Part shown: positions 1 through 10,165 of the stretch, in pieces
Layout of the letters: each line of letters begins with the position of its first letter
Numbering within the stretch: the stretch's first letter is position 1
Source of the DNA: Parietichytrium sp. I65-24A
Taxonomy: Eukaryota > Sar > Bigyra > Thraustochytrida > Thraustochytriidae
DNA length: 64,000 bases
Direction of reading: 5' to 3'
NCBI GenBank assembly: GCA_012862575.1
Contig: BLSF01000052.1
Coordinates: 62,001 to 126,000 of the forward strand
Notes under the pieces: model-generated
Told to the model about the DNA's origin: nothing
Seen by the model: only the letters and a program-made list of their open reading frames with translations
Database searches by the model: none
Made by a program: the position numbers and the translations under genes

Positions 1-1
1 C

Positions 2-1183
2 CTCGTGAATGAGGGCGGGGTACCCGTGTCCGATGCTCGGTATGGCCTCACGGACTACCGTGTATACTCGGCTGTGTTTGACAAATCAGAGCCAAAGTCC
101 AAGCGCTTTACGCATGATCAGTGCTTTGCATCTCACATCCAGAAAGATATTGTTGACGAAACTCTGAACTTCGTCACGGAGGCACTCGAGCAGAGGTCAA
201 GCTACTTTGTAAATGTTTGGTTCCAAAACAGCCACGCCCCGCTGAATTTGGCAACAAGCTATGACCAAGCTGCAAAGCTTGGATACCCATCCACGAGCAA
301 CCCGTTTCCTGGCCAACCGGAGGTGAACTCGAAAGGGAAATTTCCGAACAAGAATGTTGACAAACATGTTTCACATCAGATCTACAGAGCGCTTGTCCGC
401 GACCACGACAATCAGGTAGGCCGAATCGTCCGATTTATCGAGGAGCGAGGACTTGCCAACGATACCATCCTCATTTACCTCTCTGACAATGGTCCTGAAT
501 ATCAATCCATGTATCACGCGAGCGTCGGCTCCAGCGAGCCGTTTAGAGGTGGGAAACGCTCGTTGCTCGAGGGCGGCCTACGCATGCCGTTTGCGATGCG
601 CTGGGATGGCGTCTTGCCGGCCCGAAGCAACCTTCCTGGAATCGGGTCGACGATGGATTTGATGCCAACCCTTCTAGATCTTGCTGGTATCAAAGGAGCT
701 GTCGGCGAAGATGAGCTGGACGGAACCAGCTGGTTCGCAAAGAACTCTGACTTGGATTCCGAGCGCACGATTTTCTTCGAAAACAGGGGTTGGGCTAATG
801 GAGGCGACTGTCGCGATTACACACCTCGCTTTGCCATTCGCCACGGACCATACAAATTGTACTTGGAGCCGCGAAATCCTAAAGGTCTGCAGCCCGGAAA
901 ATTTCAGAACGCAGCCTTGCATAATGTCGAGTTAGATCCGAGCGAAACGCTAAATCTCCTGAAAACAGAGGGCGCGAACGCTCACCAAGTCTTGGTACAA
1001 CGCCTCACCACCGAGCTCGTGTCTTACTTGCGCTCGGATAAGTATGACACAAGATTCACGCCTCCTGCTGGGGTTAGAGGTAAGAGGCGGCAAGCCTTTT
1101 TCAAGTGCAGGATAGAGGCAAGGAGCGCGAACTTTGTGGTGAGATCACGCTACAAGGCTTCCGATACGGACTTTTTTGATTGA
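2..1183 (+). CDS. Sulfatase (arylsulfatase family), C-terminal part, 5' truncated by window edge
   Basis: The reading frame is open from the first bases, so the true start lies upstream. The roughly 393 visible residues are the C-terminal half of a type I sulfatase, a family that hydrolyses sulfate esters. Family hallmarks seen are 'YLSDNGPE' near residue 159 (metal-binding Asp-Asn), 'FRGGKRSLLEGGLRMPF' just after it, and a 'STMDLMPTLLDLAG' segment. The formylglycine-forming C-x-P-S-R motif belongs to the missing N-terminal half. The last 25 or so residues are basic and family-atypical. A strong donor-like GAG|GTAAGA at 1079-1085 and an acceptor-like tttgtag near 1408 offer an alternative final exon, so the printed C-terminus is less certain than the body. 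The likely role is removal of sulfate from sulfated glycans in the secretory or lysosomal route; substrate unknown. Confidence 0.88.
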   Translation, partial: LVNEGGVPVSDARYGLTDYRVYSAVFDKSEPKSKRFTHDQCFASHIQKDIVDETLNFVTEALEQRSSYFVNVWFQNSHAPLNLATSYDQAAKLGYPSTSNPFPGQPEVNSKGKFPNKNVDKHVSHQIYRALVRDHDNQVGRIVRFIEERGLANDTILIYLSDNGPEYQSMYHASVGSSEPFRGGKRSLLEGGLRMPFAMRWDGVLPARSNLPGIGSTMDLMPTLLDLAGIKGAVGEDELDGTSWFAKNSDLDSERTIFFENRGWANGGDCRDYTPRFAIRHGPYKLYLEPRNPKGLQPGKFQNAALHNVELDPSETLNLLKTEGANAHQVLVQRLTTELVSYLRSDKYDTRFTPPAGVRGKRRQAFFKCRIEARSANFVVRSRYKASDTDFFD

Positions 1184-1208
1184 AAAGTCCTTTTTTGATT
1201 GAAAAGTC
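1168..1208. repeat. Tandem 19-bp repeat forming stem-loops across the sulfatase stop codon
   Basis: A 19-bp unit beginning cttttttgattg occurs twice in a row (1171-1189 and 1190-1208). GGACTTTT at 1168-1175 and AAAAGTCC at 1183-1190 are exact reverse complements around a 7-nt loop, and the second copy repeats most of this. The TGA stop (1181-1183) sits at the loop/stem edge. Confidence 0.85.
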
Positions 1209-3579
1209 AACGCGAGTGTTTCCTGACGGGCATCGTTTTTCAACAGTCCAATAATTGAATCTGCTGCCATTAGGCTGTCTTGTTCGAGTACATACCGGTG
1301 CTCACCGTCAGTTCCGCACACAAAATTTATGTCACTGACTTTGATATACTTCGTTTCACTGTAATCATTTTCATTTTTTGTTCCAAAGCACGTTCTATTC
1401 TTTTGTAGATCCCTCGCTCGAGTAGGTTTTTCTGCACCACTTTTTTTCTCTTTCTATCTCTTTCTTCATTATTTAAAGCCCTGCGCCACCCAATGCTGAC
1501 CACCAACAGATGTATTATTGATGTCTGTGAATTGCCTGCGAGTGTTACCAGCGAGAGAAGTCGACATCTTCTTCACACCATCCGGAACTCACAAACTTCC
1601 GCTTCGCGATTAATTCTGGCCAGGACAAGTTTGCAACAAAATTCTGCACGACCATTCCAAATCGTGTGCTACTACCTGCTGCTGTTCGTCAGCGGTTGCG
1701 TCTTGTCGAGCATTATTACCTGGCCAACTCGAAGACTCTCTGCTGCCAGCGTCGTTTACATGTTGGTTGCTAAGCATGTCGGAAGGGTGCATTTGTCCGT
1801 TTCCAGTTTGCGGGCCGTGACATTGACTCTTGATTTAAAAGAGCGCGAGCAAGAGATGAAGAGCGTCACGCGAAGACTTTGCGACGTCACCTGAGCTTGC
1901 CCACACTGCTCGCCCAAATTGCCGACAATGAACGAAACGAGATTCTGTTTCAAGAGTCATCATCAGATGTGTGCAAAGTCGGGTTTTCCCACGAGACTGA
2001 CCTATGCAAAGACGCGACTTCTAACTCCTCAATTCTGCATTCGGCCGCTTGGTGTGAGCCTTGCGACTTTGGGAAAAACAGAGCTCTTTTTCGCGTCAGA
2101 CGAGCTAAAAAGTTACGCGCTCAACGCCTCTTCCTGCTCGGAGTAAACTCTGCTGTCTGCATTGCATATTACTTTTTCTAAAGCCAACGAGCTAATGTAT
2201 TGTGAGTCCAGGATTCTGGACTCTGGATTCTCGAGCAAGGCAAGCCATGCACTCAATAACTTACCGCCTGGGCTCGACGGCGTTCGACGCGTTGTCCCGC
2301 AGCGCAACGCAGCTGCAGGATTTCAATAGAGTGCCGTGTCTTGACGCGTGTTCTCATACCCGCGCTGCTGGCTGACGACGGTGAGGGTACTAGGCACCGG
2401 GAATCCATGCTGTGAACCTCCGTCTTGTCTTTGCACACGTTTGACCGTCGTGAATTCCGTCGCATTCGCGTTCATATCCGCATTCGTTTTCACACTCGCA
2501 TTCACATTCGCATTCACATTCGCTTGTATCATGAAAAGCTTTCGTGAGTTCACACGTTTGGCTCACGTGCGTGTGTTTGCGAAAGAGTGAAAGCATTTGT
2601 TTCTCTGTTTGCTTGGTTGCTTCTTGCTTTCATTCATTCATTTTTCAATGTGTATGTTCTTATTTGCTTCTGACTTTTTAAATCTATTATTCTAAAAATG
2701 TTACTTTACAACACGTGCTTTAGAAAACTAAAATCTGATGCGATGTGATGTGATTTTCATTTCGTTGGATGCACTAGAAGTAGCAACACTTCTTAAACAA
2801 CTAACAACACATCAACGAATAACATACGAGTAAAAACAAAGGTCCTATCATTCACACTTTCCTGCTGCTTTACTAAGGTTATACATAGCCATCAACTAAA
2901 ACCTCCACGAAATAGAAACGCTAATTTATGTCGGTTAGCATATATAGCGAATTCCGCCTAACATATACTAATATCCTATTATTTTGCGTAATTATACGCT
3001 TACTGCACCTCTTTCATTTCAACATTGCTCTGCTCCTACTAACTCCTATCACACGAATCATTATACCGCATATAGAGGTGTGAATAGCCAATCTTTTAGC
3101 AGCAAAGAAGACTCTGTGCACTAGTCCCGGAATAGCACTCGTCTATACTACTCTACCCCTGTCTAGTAGAGCAGCGTAGGGCCCGAGTAGTCATTTTCGT
3201 AACGCACGGAATAAGAAGAACCCGCGCACAGATAAGCACAGATTGTGTGTGAACTTGAACGTGTGGTTCTAAACTATTAACCAGTTCGGGATCAAAGCAC
3301 ACGTCCAGAACAAACTGTAAATTTAGAATAGAATTTAGAACTTTAGAATTAGAACTTTAGAATAAAAAATTTAGAACTTATGCGTTGCGTTATTCGCTCG
3401 CAGTGGCACTTTGGCAAAGTCCTTTTTTTGGGGGGAGACTTGACTTGACTTTAAAAATTCATCAATCAAGCTACGTCTAAAATTAGTGCCAAGGAGGCAG
3501 GAAAAAGGACCGCGGCGGACACGCGAGAGAGGGAGGCATTCGGGAACGGGATTCGGGAAGCGTGTGAAAACGAAAAACA

Positions 3580-3602
3580 GAAAGAAAGAAAGAAAGAAAG
3601 AA
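3580..3602. repeat. (GAAA)n microsatellite
   Basis: Perfect tetranucleotide run read directly from the sequence; no associated gene. Confidence 0.9.
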
Positions 3603-4089
3603 TGCAAATTGTAAATTGACTGTGAATGCACGCACTACGCGGAACACGTAGCACGTTCCTCCTAGCTACTTACTAGCTACCCGTACCTCACCCACAGCGT
3701 TCACCTAATCACTGATCTTCTCCTACCCGTCCTACCCCTTCTAACTTCAGGACCCTACGTGCGCCTACTGCTCCGCTAACTCCAGCCACATCACGCCTAC
3801 CTCCGTCCACCGTAGCCTGGCTAGAGACAACTGGTAGGACTTGGGGCAACCCATCAGTCCACCTACAATGACCTAATACGTATTGCTATGCAGTAGTTAT
3901 GGTAAACTATAGCCTCTCCAGGTTCTACAGCCCTCCTCCTATCCTACTCGGCACCTTAGCTTTAACTATAGGGCCTTGGGTAAGTCTCTCGCACCTCTCT
4001 CTCTGTCAAATCTCAGTCGAAAGTGTCGAAAGTCAGTTCAGCGAATGTGCAAGGTATGAGCGTGTATGCATAATCAAGAGAGAGTATAC

Positions 4090-4155
4090 ATGAGTAAATG
4101 AGTGAATGCGTGAGTGAAGGAGTGAATGAGTGAAGGAGTGAATGAGTGAAGGAGC
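4090..4155. repeat. Imperfect gagtgaagg/agtgaatg minisatellite
   Basis: About four imperfect copies of a 16-bp unit built from gagtgaag and gagtgaat blocks; noncoding on both strands as far as I can see. Confidence 0.8.
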
Positions 4156-4501
4156 GATAAGTTTACGATAACGAGCAGCGTTGCTAGCGTTGCTTTTGTT
4201 TTGGCCAAAAGTCTGATCTGTGTTCCTCACATCACTACATCACCAATGTAATAGTAGTGCACTCACACAGAACCTTTTAATCATTCCTATTATAGCGGCG
4301 CAGTGCATATCCATTATGCATATACACTTATATATAGTGTACACATATGTGCAATGAGCGGTATATGCTTATAGTATGGCATCGTTGGAATCGGCAATTA
4401 GTGCGATTAGTGTCCTCGGTATCTGATATCTGATATCTGACTGCCGTGCGAGCGAGACCTGCGAGTTGTTATTGAGTTGGAGAAGAAGAAGAAGGAGAAG
4501 C

Positions 4502-4546
4502 GATCAATCTGATCAATCTGATCAATCTGATCAATCTGATCAATCA
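4502..4546. repeat. 9-bp tandem repeat (gatcaatct) upstream of IDO
   Basis: Four perfect 9-bp units followed by one with a changed last base (gatcaatca). It lies about 180 bp before the IDO start codon, so it is in the promoter or 5' UTR. Each unit contains the palindrome TGATCA at the junction. Confidence 0.9.
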
Positions 4547-4724
4547 ATCCACCATAACTTATACCAAGTCCCTTTGCTCTTGCCCTTGTTCGGCTGCCTT
4601 GCGCGACGGTCGCGGCGAAGTCTGTGCGTCGGTGCGTCTGTGCGTCGGTCGGGTGTCTTCTGTGAATCATCATTATCTGCACCTAGGCTGCGGAGACGCG
4701 CAGAGGCGCTCGCGTTAGGAGAAG

Positions 4725-6557
4725 ATGGTGGCGGACTCGAGCTCGACGTGGGACATCCGGGAGACCGGGTTTCTGCCGCGCAAGATAAGCGCCAAGGTCT
4801 TTGAAGATGCCCTGAGGGCGCATGAAATGGTGTATGATCAGCTGCCGGAGCTGGCCCGGGATGGCACGCTAAAGTCGCGCCTGGAAGCCCTCCCGTTAGT
4901 AAATGTTGTTTTCGAGTACGAGAGGTATTACGACTCGTCCTGTGTGTTGCTGGAGGACCCCGCTGACTGCGAGGCGGTCTTCATCCTCTTCGCGATCCTC
5001 GCGAGCAGCTTTGTGCAAAGGTCCAGCTTGGAGTTCTCAAAAACGGGTGAGACTAAGGCGCCCGCGGACGCCACTCCTGGCAACAAGACGGCTGAAGGCA
5101 GCACTCCTGAGAAGAGTGTCATCATCCTTCCGCCAAACCTGGCCGTTCCACTCAAGCAGCTCGCGGACTACTTGCAGCGCAAGCCGATTCTCGACTACGC
5201 AGGGTGCGTGCTCAACAATTGGACACTCATCGATCCTAATCGCCCCGTGAGTTTGCAAAATGTCAAGGTGCTACGAACTTTTACACGACTCCCTGCAGAG
5301 GAGTGGTTCTTTAAGATTCACATTGTCATCGAGCACGAAGGCGCCGATGCCATCAAGGCCATTGCGGGCATCCAGGAGGCGACGCTTGAAGCTGTAAACT
5401 ACGAGGGCGACCACGAATTTCGCACGGTAGAAAAGGTGATCGCGTTTATGGAGCGCTTGGTCGACTCTGTGCACCGAATGAATGAAGTGCTCAGCCATAT
5501 GGCAGATCAGTGCAAGGATTACGAGTTTTACAATCACATTCGACCTTGGCTCGCGGGCTGGGCTGCGCCCGGCGTGGTGTACGCCAGCACGGAGTCGTCC
5601 GACTTTGAGCCTGAGCAGTACAGCGGTGGCAGTGGCGCACAGAGTTCTCTTATGCCTTGTTTTGACGCATTTCTGGGTGTCCTTCATGGCCAGGCCGCAG
5701 TTGACGAGGGGGGCGTGTCGCGCAAAGACCTGAATCCAGAGTTGCGCGACAAATTCATCAATGCGCTTAGAAGGTACAGGGCGTACATGCCCAAACCACA
5801 CCGCGAATTCATCGAGCACCTGGAGAAGTCTGCAACCATTAGGGACTACATCTCCAGTTTAGAGCAATGGAGCGCGGACTTTGTGGAAAAGTCCCGTGAC
5901 TCGGAACTGCCGATCGTTGTGAGCGACCAGTACAGGAGTCGGTCCGTCAACCTCGAGCGGCATACTTACCGCCTGAAAGCCAGGTACAACGAGGCTGTTC
6001 AGGCCGTGCTAAACTTTCGGCGCAAGCACATTGGTTTTGCAATCTCTTACATCAGCAGTCAAGCGAAATCCAGAGCGCGAGAGTGTGAGGCATCTGGGGA
6101 CCTCGAGACAAGCAAGAAATTCATTGAGAAGGGAGCCACTGGTACCGGAGGAAGCCTGTTCCGCGACCACCTCATGCAGCACGTAACCGATACCCGCAGG
6201 TGCTTGTACAGCATCCCGGCCGAAGTCAGTGCAAGCATAGGCAGCGCGGGAAGCCCCTACGGAAGCTCGTCTTCATTGTATTATGCGTCCAAACCACCTT
6301 GCCCGGACCACATTACTGCTCGCAGATTCGTTCTGCCCGGCTTGGGCCCCCAACTTCCGGCGGGTTCCATCTTCGGTAAGCGGTTTGTAAATCCGCTCTC
6401 TCCTCGCGGCGCACTCACAACGCCGGGGCTCCCTTCCCCTCGTCAGCAACCACCCACTCTAGCAAAGCCAACGTCGCCCGGTGCTGGCGCTCGCCGACAA
6501 TTCCGTAGGGCTCAAACAGATGCCCCCAAGTCGAACGTGAACAATGACCTGGACTGA
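4725..6557 (+). CDS. Indoleamine 2,3-dioxygenase family protein
   Basis: Heme dioxygenase that opens the indole ring of L-tryptophan (or related indoles) to N-formylkynurenine, the entry step of the kynurenine pathway; cytosolic, as no signal or membrane segment is visible. Family motifs in order: 'YAGCVLNNW' near residue 160, 'EEWFFKIHIVIE' near 190, 'FYNHIRPWLAGW' from residue 268, 'QSSLMPCFDAFLGVLHG' near 306, 'MPKPHREFIEHLE' near 350, the proximal heme ligand region 'FRRKH' with His435, and the 'GTGGS' substrate-loop motif at 473-477. At 610 residues it is longer than the usual 400-450, because of inserted low-complexity stretches around residues 110-130 and a Ser/Pro/Gly-rich C-terminal tail of about 90 residues. 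The ATG at 4725 is the first in frame. Whether substrate is tryptophan cannot be told from sequence alone, since low-activity IDO paralogues exist. Confidence 0.9.
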   Translation: MVADSSSTWDIRETGFLPRKISAKVFEDALRAHEMVYDQLPELARDGTLKSRLEALPLVNVVFEYERYYDSSCVLLEDPADCEAVFILFAILASSFVQRSSLEFSKTGETKAPADATPGNKTAEGSTPEKSVIILPPNLAVPLKQLADYLQRKPILDYAGCVLNNWTLIDPNRPVSLQNVKVLRTFTRLPAEEWFFKIHIVIEHEGADAIKAIAGIQEATLEAVNYEGDHEFRTVEKVIAFMERLVDSVHRMNEVLSHMADQCKDYEFYNHIRPWLAGWAAPGVVYASTESSDFEPEQYSGGSGAQSSLMPCFDAFLGVLHGQAAVDEGGVSRKDLNPELRDKFINALRRYRAYMPKPHREFIEHLEKSATIRDYISSLEQWSADFVEKSRDSELPIVVSDQYRSRSVNLERHTYRLKARYNEAVQAVLNFRRKHIGFAISYISSQAKSRARECEASGDLETSKKFIEKGATGTGGSLFRDHLMQHVTDTRRCLYSIPAEVSASIGSAGSPYGSSSSLYYASKPPCPDHITARRFVLPGLGPQLPAGSIFGKRFVNPLSPRGALTTPGLPSPRQQPPTLAKPTSPGAGARRQFRRAQTDAPKSNVNNDLD

Positions 6558-7619
6558 GTTGAGGGCGGGCCACGTGGTCGCCCACCGCCACAACGGAAGA
6601 CAGGTAGCTAGCTAGCTTTCTTTCCGTCTCTTCTTCATCTGTTCTGTAAATGTTGTTATCTGCACAATCTGACCTCCAACTGAAATTCTCCTATTGTCGA
6701 TCCCACTCCTCATTTGCTCTTGATGTTTGCAATTGCGATCATGAAAAGTACTGAGACCGTCAAACATCCTTTGCTTCGCCGCGAGAAACAACGACAACCC
6801 CGCCAACATACTTGAAACAAAGAACGAGAGCAAAACACTCGACCTTTCAACGAGCGACTCTCTCAAAGACTCGACAGTAGTACCATCACAAATGTCTTGA
6901 TTTTGAAACATGTGTTTCATCTTTGATCTCATCAAAATCATAATGTGTTTCATCTTTGATCTCAAAGTCAACTCATCAATCAACTTGGGAGAAAAATGAA
7001 CACGCCTTCTTCACCACTTCCCGCGAAATGCTTGTAACAAAATCACCGCTCTGACGCTCACATAGGCTTTGCCACACAGAAACCTCATATTAGCGCACGC
7101 GGCGTATGTTACGGGTAGAATTCACAACAATAGAACAATTACATGAATGAACAGATTGAGCAGGGAGGGATCCAGTGTATCCGCTGTTCCGTCTTGTCCA
7201 CAGGAGACACTCTCGAGCGGCGTCCTCGGAGTCCCCTGCTAGTTATGCGCACTTGCGGGAGACAACAGCTTTCGTTGTTCATCCTACAGTCGCCCTTCCG
7301 CTCTGATATTCGCGGTCTCTCTGTCTCAGGGTCATCGAATATCACTCTCTGTCCCTCTCTGAACACTCCTCTCTTTCTCTCTCTTCGTTCCCTCGTCCCT
7401 TTCTCTGAGCAGCCGCGCCTCTGCAGTTGCAGGCTTGCATGCTTTGGGCCGAGAAAGCGAACTCAATCGCTGCAAAGGTGCTAATCAGTGAGGGATATAC
7501 TTATAAACTGAGGTATCGAAAGCCAGAGACATCCGCTATAGAGAGCGGAAGACCGAACAAAGCACGTGGCCATAATAAAGAGAGGAAAAGAGAAGGAAGG
7601 TTGAGCGTTCCGGCTGGGA
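6558..7619. other. Intergenic region between IDO and sulfotransferase, no gene seen
   Basis: Short frames only, on both strands, none with recognisable features. A segment at 6900-6965 repeats 'tgtttcatctttgatctca' twice. The stretch 7320-7410 is rich in ctctct and probably belongs to the 5' flank of the sulfotransferase gene. Confidence 0.6.
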
Positions 7620-9758
7620 ATGGTTCGAAAGTATACGCGGAGATGGCCGAGACGCGGAGAGATGGTGCTGTATTTGATGATCCTGTTGTGCATCGCCACC
7701 ATGCTCCAACTCTGGGGCTCGGTTGGCGGACACTTGCAGGGATTGCATGAGGAGCATCAAAGTTCCATGGGGCGTGCACAAAGTCCAAAGCTCCTCAGAG
7801 ACGCATCCCAAATGCAGGTTGAATCAATTGTGTTGCCGGACAAGCGCGCTCCTGATGAGGAAGAATCCCACATTGAGCTGGAAACTGTAATTCACCCGTC
7901 AGTCATCGAAGAAGCAGATAGTACAGACCACCTACGAGGGCAAAGCTTGCAAGACTCTCAACGTATCGAGCAAGAGTCGGAGGGGGAGCCTCATGCGGAG
8001 GATAAAGATGATGACAATGATGAAAAAGAGAATGATGATGATGATGATGATGATGATGATGTTTTAGCCTTGGAAGAGGACAACCTCGACGCCGACCTTT
8101 CCGCTGACGTGATGGATACAGATGAACTAGCAGGGAGACCTAAGTTAGAGAAGTTGTCCAGCGGGGAGCTGGCTAAGCGGTTCGGAGGCTCTCTAGAGTA
8201 TTGGGAGCAACAGTCGCGACACGGCATTGTGAGAAGGGAATACCTTGATACTATCGGCGAACGAATAAAACACAGGTGCAAGATAATGGAGAATCAAATA
8301 TCCGGAGCGCCCCTGGTAAAGCAGGTCTGTTGCAGATCTACAGTCTCGAAAGGGTCGTTTTGCATGCCGAATTTGATCATAATGGGCGCACAAAAAGGAG
8401 GCACCACCGCCCTTCACTCCTACTTGATGCTGCATCCCGACCTTTTGCCTTCGAAAAAGAAAGAGTTACATATGTGGGATAATACTCGGGGTTTCAAGGA
8501 CTGGCAAAGAGGGCTTCCAGATGCATTCAGCGTGGGCTCAAGTACACGCAAGGTGGCCTTTGAGAGCTCCCCTTCTTATTCTGCCTCCACATTGGCCTGC
8601 AAGCGCATGTCTACGTGGCTGCCGCCGTGGACTCGGTACGTCATCATTCTTCGCGACCCTGTGAAACGTTTTTGGTCAGAATACCAGATGAAAGCAAGAC
8701 GCATCGAGCAGCAAGACATGGTGATGAATTCAGTCTTGGCGCACAAGGACCAAATTCTGAGATGTTACAACGAGGAGGCAAAGTCCGCGGGCTCGTCGAT
8801 TAGTACGGGTAAAGAATTGCGGCAACCATGCTGGACCCGCCTGCTCAACAACCGTGGGGGGCTCATTCGTGGATCTCCATCGAAAATTTCGGGGCTTAAG
8901 CGGGCATTCCAACATGCGCTAAAAATCGGTCAGGAGAAGGCGAAAGAGGCCTCTGTAATACGATGCCTACTGCGTGTCGGCAAGACGCTCGAGGAAAACC
9001 GTCAATGTTTTCTCAGGTATGGGCAGCTGAAAGAATCGCTGCCCGTACTCCCCGAAATCCTGGAAGATGAACGGGCTAGGCTAAAAGAATGCAGCGCGCG
9101 CATTGAGCTCGACCCCTTTGGGATCACGTCGGCCAAATTCACGAGCAGTGCAGTTGGCGAGGATCAGCGCCGCTGTAATAAATTCCTCAGCGCTTGGTGC
9201 CCGGAGTGCGCCCACCAGAGCAAATGCGAGACCGAATGTGTGATGGGCAATTCTGCGCTGCTGCAAATTGCTGAGCAAAACGGTTGCGCCATCAAGTGGA
9301 CGTACCCTCCAGAGCGAATGCTGGACAAAGGTGTCTGCTTTGGGGAAGCCTGCAAATGTTTTCCTGATGTGCACAACTTTGCGGACATCTCTCGCAACTT
9401 TTTGTGGAGGGGTTTGTACTACCTTCAAATCACAAACTGCATTCAGCACATCCCGCCAGAGCAGCTCATCATCTTGGAGAACGAGGACCTGCGACAGGAT
9501 GTGAACCGAACGATCAATCATATGCTCAACACCGCGAATCTGCCCGAGATGGACTACAGCAACCTGTCTTGGGTAGACGCGGACCAAGCTTTCGACACCA
9601 AATATCCTGACTTCGAGTCCACTACCGGATGGTCTCCCGACGGAAGCTCTTCCAAGGCAATGCCTGAAGAAATTAAGGAATTCGTGCGAGAGTTTTATCG
9701 GAAACCAAACGAGCGCCTTTTCGAACTCCTTGGGAGGAGATTTGACCATTGGTTATAG
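7620..9758 (+). CDS. Type II membrane sulfotransferase (PAPS-dependent carbohydrate sulfotransferase family)
   Basis: Transfers sulfate from PAPS to a glycan, most likely in the Golgi lumen. A basic N-terminus precedes one membrane segment (residues about 13-33), the layout of Golgi type II enzymes. A stem with an Asp run (from about residue 139, encoded by (GAT)n) follows. The catalytic fold starts with the 5'-phosphosulfate loop 'MGAQKGGTTALHSYL' (residues 255-269) and continues with 'KKKELHMWD' and the 3'-phosphate-binding strand 'IILRDPVKRFWSEY' (Arg345). These match the heparan/chondroitin sulfotransferase superfamily (Sulfotransfer_1). A large, Cys-rich insertion (about residues 370-600, including 'CNKFLSAWCPECAHQSKC') separates the PAPS motifs from the C-terminal 'LIILENEDL' part; at 712 residues the protein is about twice the size of the core enzymes. 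Acceptor glycan unknown. Confidence 0.9.
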   Translation: MVRKYTRRWPRRGEMVLYLMILLCIATMLQLWGSVGGHLQGLHEEHQSSMGRAQSPKLLRDASQMQVESIVLPDKRAPDEEESHIELETVIHPSVIEEADSTDHLRGQSLQDSQRIEQESEGEPHAEDKDDDNDEKENDDDDDDDDDVLALEEDNLDADLSADVMDTDELAGRPKLEKLSSGELAKRFGGSLEYWEQQSRHGIVRREYLDTIGERIKHRCKIMENQISGAPLVKQVCCRSTVSKGSFCMPNLIIMGAQKGGTTALHSYLMLHPDLLPSKKKELHMWDNTRGFKDWQRGLPDAFSVGSSTRKVAFESSPSYSASTLACKRMSTWLPPWTRYVIILRDPVKRFWSEYQMKARRIEQQDMVMNSVLAHKDQILRCYNEEAKSAGSSISTGKELRQPCWTRLLNNRGGLIRGSPSKISGLKRAFQHALKIGQEKAKEASVIRCLLRVGKTLEENRQCFLRYGQLKESLPVLPEILEDERARLKECSARIELDPFGITSAKFTSSAVGEDQRRCNKFLSAWCPECAHQSKCETECVMGNSALLQIAEQNGCAIKWTYPPERMLDKGVCFGEACKCFPDVHNFADISRNFLWRGLYYLQITNCIQHIPPEQLIILENEDLRQDVNRTINHMLNTANLPEMDYSNLSWVDADQAFDTKYPDFESTTGWSPDGSSSKAMPEEIKEFVREFYRKPNERLFELLGRRFDHWL
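8034..8060. repeat. (GAT)n trinucleotide run encoding poly-Asp
   Basis: Perfect GAT repeat of nine units inside the stem region of the sulfotransferase; in frame, so length changes alter only the Asp tract. Confidence 0.9.
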
Positions 9759-10165
9759 TAGCTTATTCTGTCATTCCGCCAAGGTTTAGAAACGTGATTG
9801 GTGGAGAAGATTGAGCATTTCCCAGCTACGCCAGCTATGGGAAACATTTTAAATTAGAATTCGGAGGAAGCCCGAGACAGCGACACGCTGCCGTGGCGCG
9901 ATCCAAGAATGCTGGGCTAGCTTTTTCGGGCCTCTTCTTTTTTTTTTTTTTTTGCCGCAAACGTATGTGGTCGCGGCTACACCACAGTACTGGCAACTCT
10001 TATTAATTCTAACTCTACAGAATCAGAAGGGCGTGGAAGACCGCATAGAACTTTGACAAATCATTTCTTCTCTCCTGCATATTACTCTCAATTTGTGTTA
10101 TCGTGAAGTTGTTGCGCTGTTTGCGCGATGACGAGACAAAACTTCGGCTCTCAGTTCTGGTACAT
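9759..10165. other. Convergent intergenic spacer with poly-T run
   Basis: Lies between the 3' ends of the sulfotransferase (+) and the CYP51-b5 gene (-). A run of about 16 T at 9938-9953 is the only notable element. Both 3' UTRs must fit here. Confidence 0.6.

Larger units (their letters stand above)
1209..4724. other. 3.5-kb intergenic region with simple repeats, no convincing gene
   Basis: AT-rich DNA between the sulfatase and IDO genes. All open frames are short and without recognisable domains; the longest is 133 codons at 1493-1894. It holds a cattcg/cattca hexamer run (2461-2525), ttagaa repeats (3321-3378), a gaaa tetramer run (3580-3602), a gagtgaag/gagtgaat array (4090-4155) and a 9-bp array at 4502-4546 close to the IDO start. 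Promoter and 5' UTR of the IDO gene should lie in the last few hundred bases. Confidence 0.6.

Noticed and set aside
1493-1894. 133-codon open frame (+) in the first intergenic region
   Set aside because: No domain, no coherent composition, surrounded by AT-rich repeats; a chance frame is more likely.
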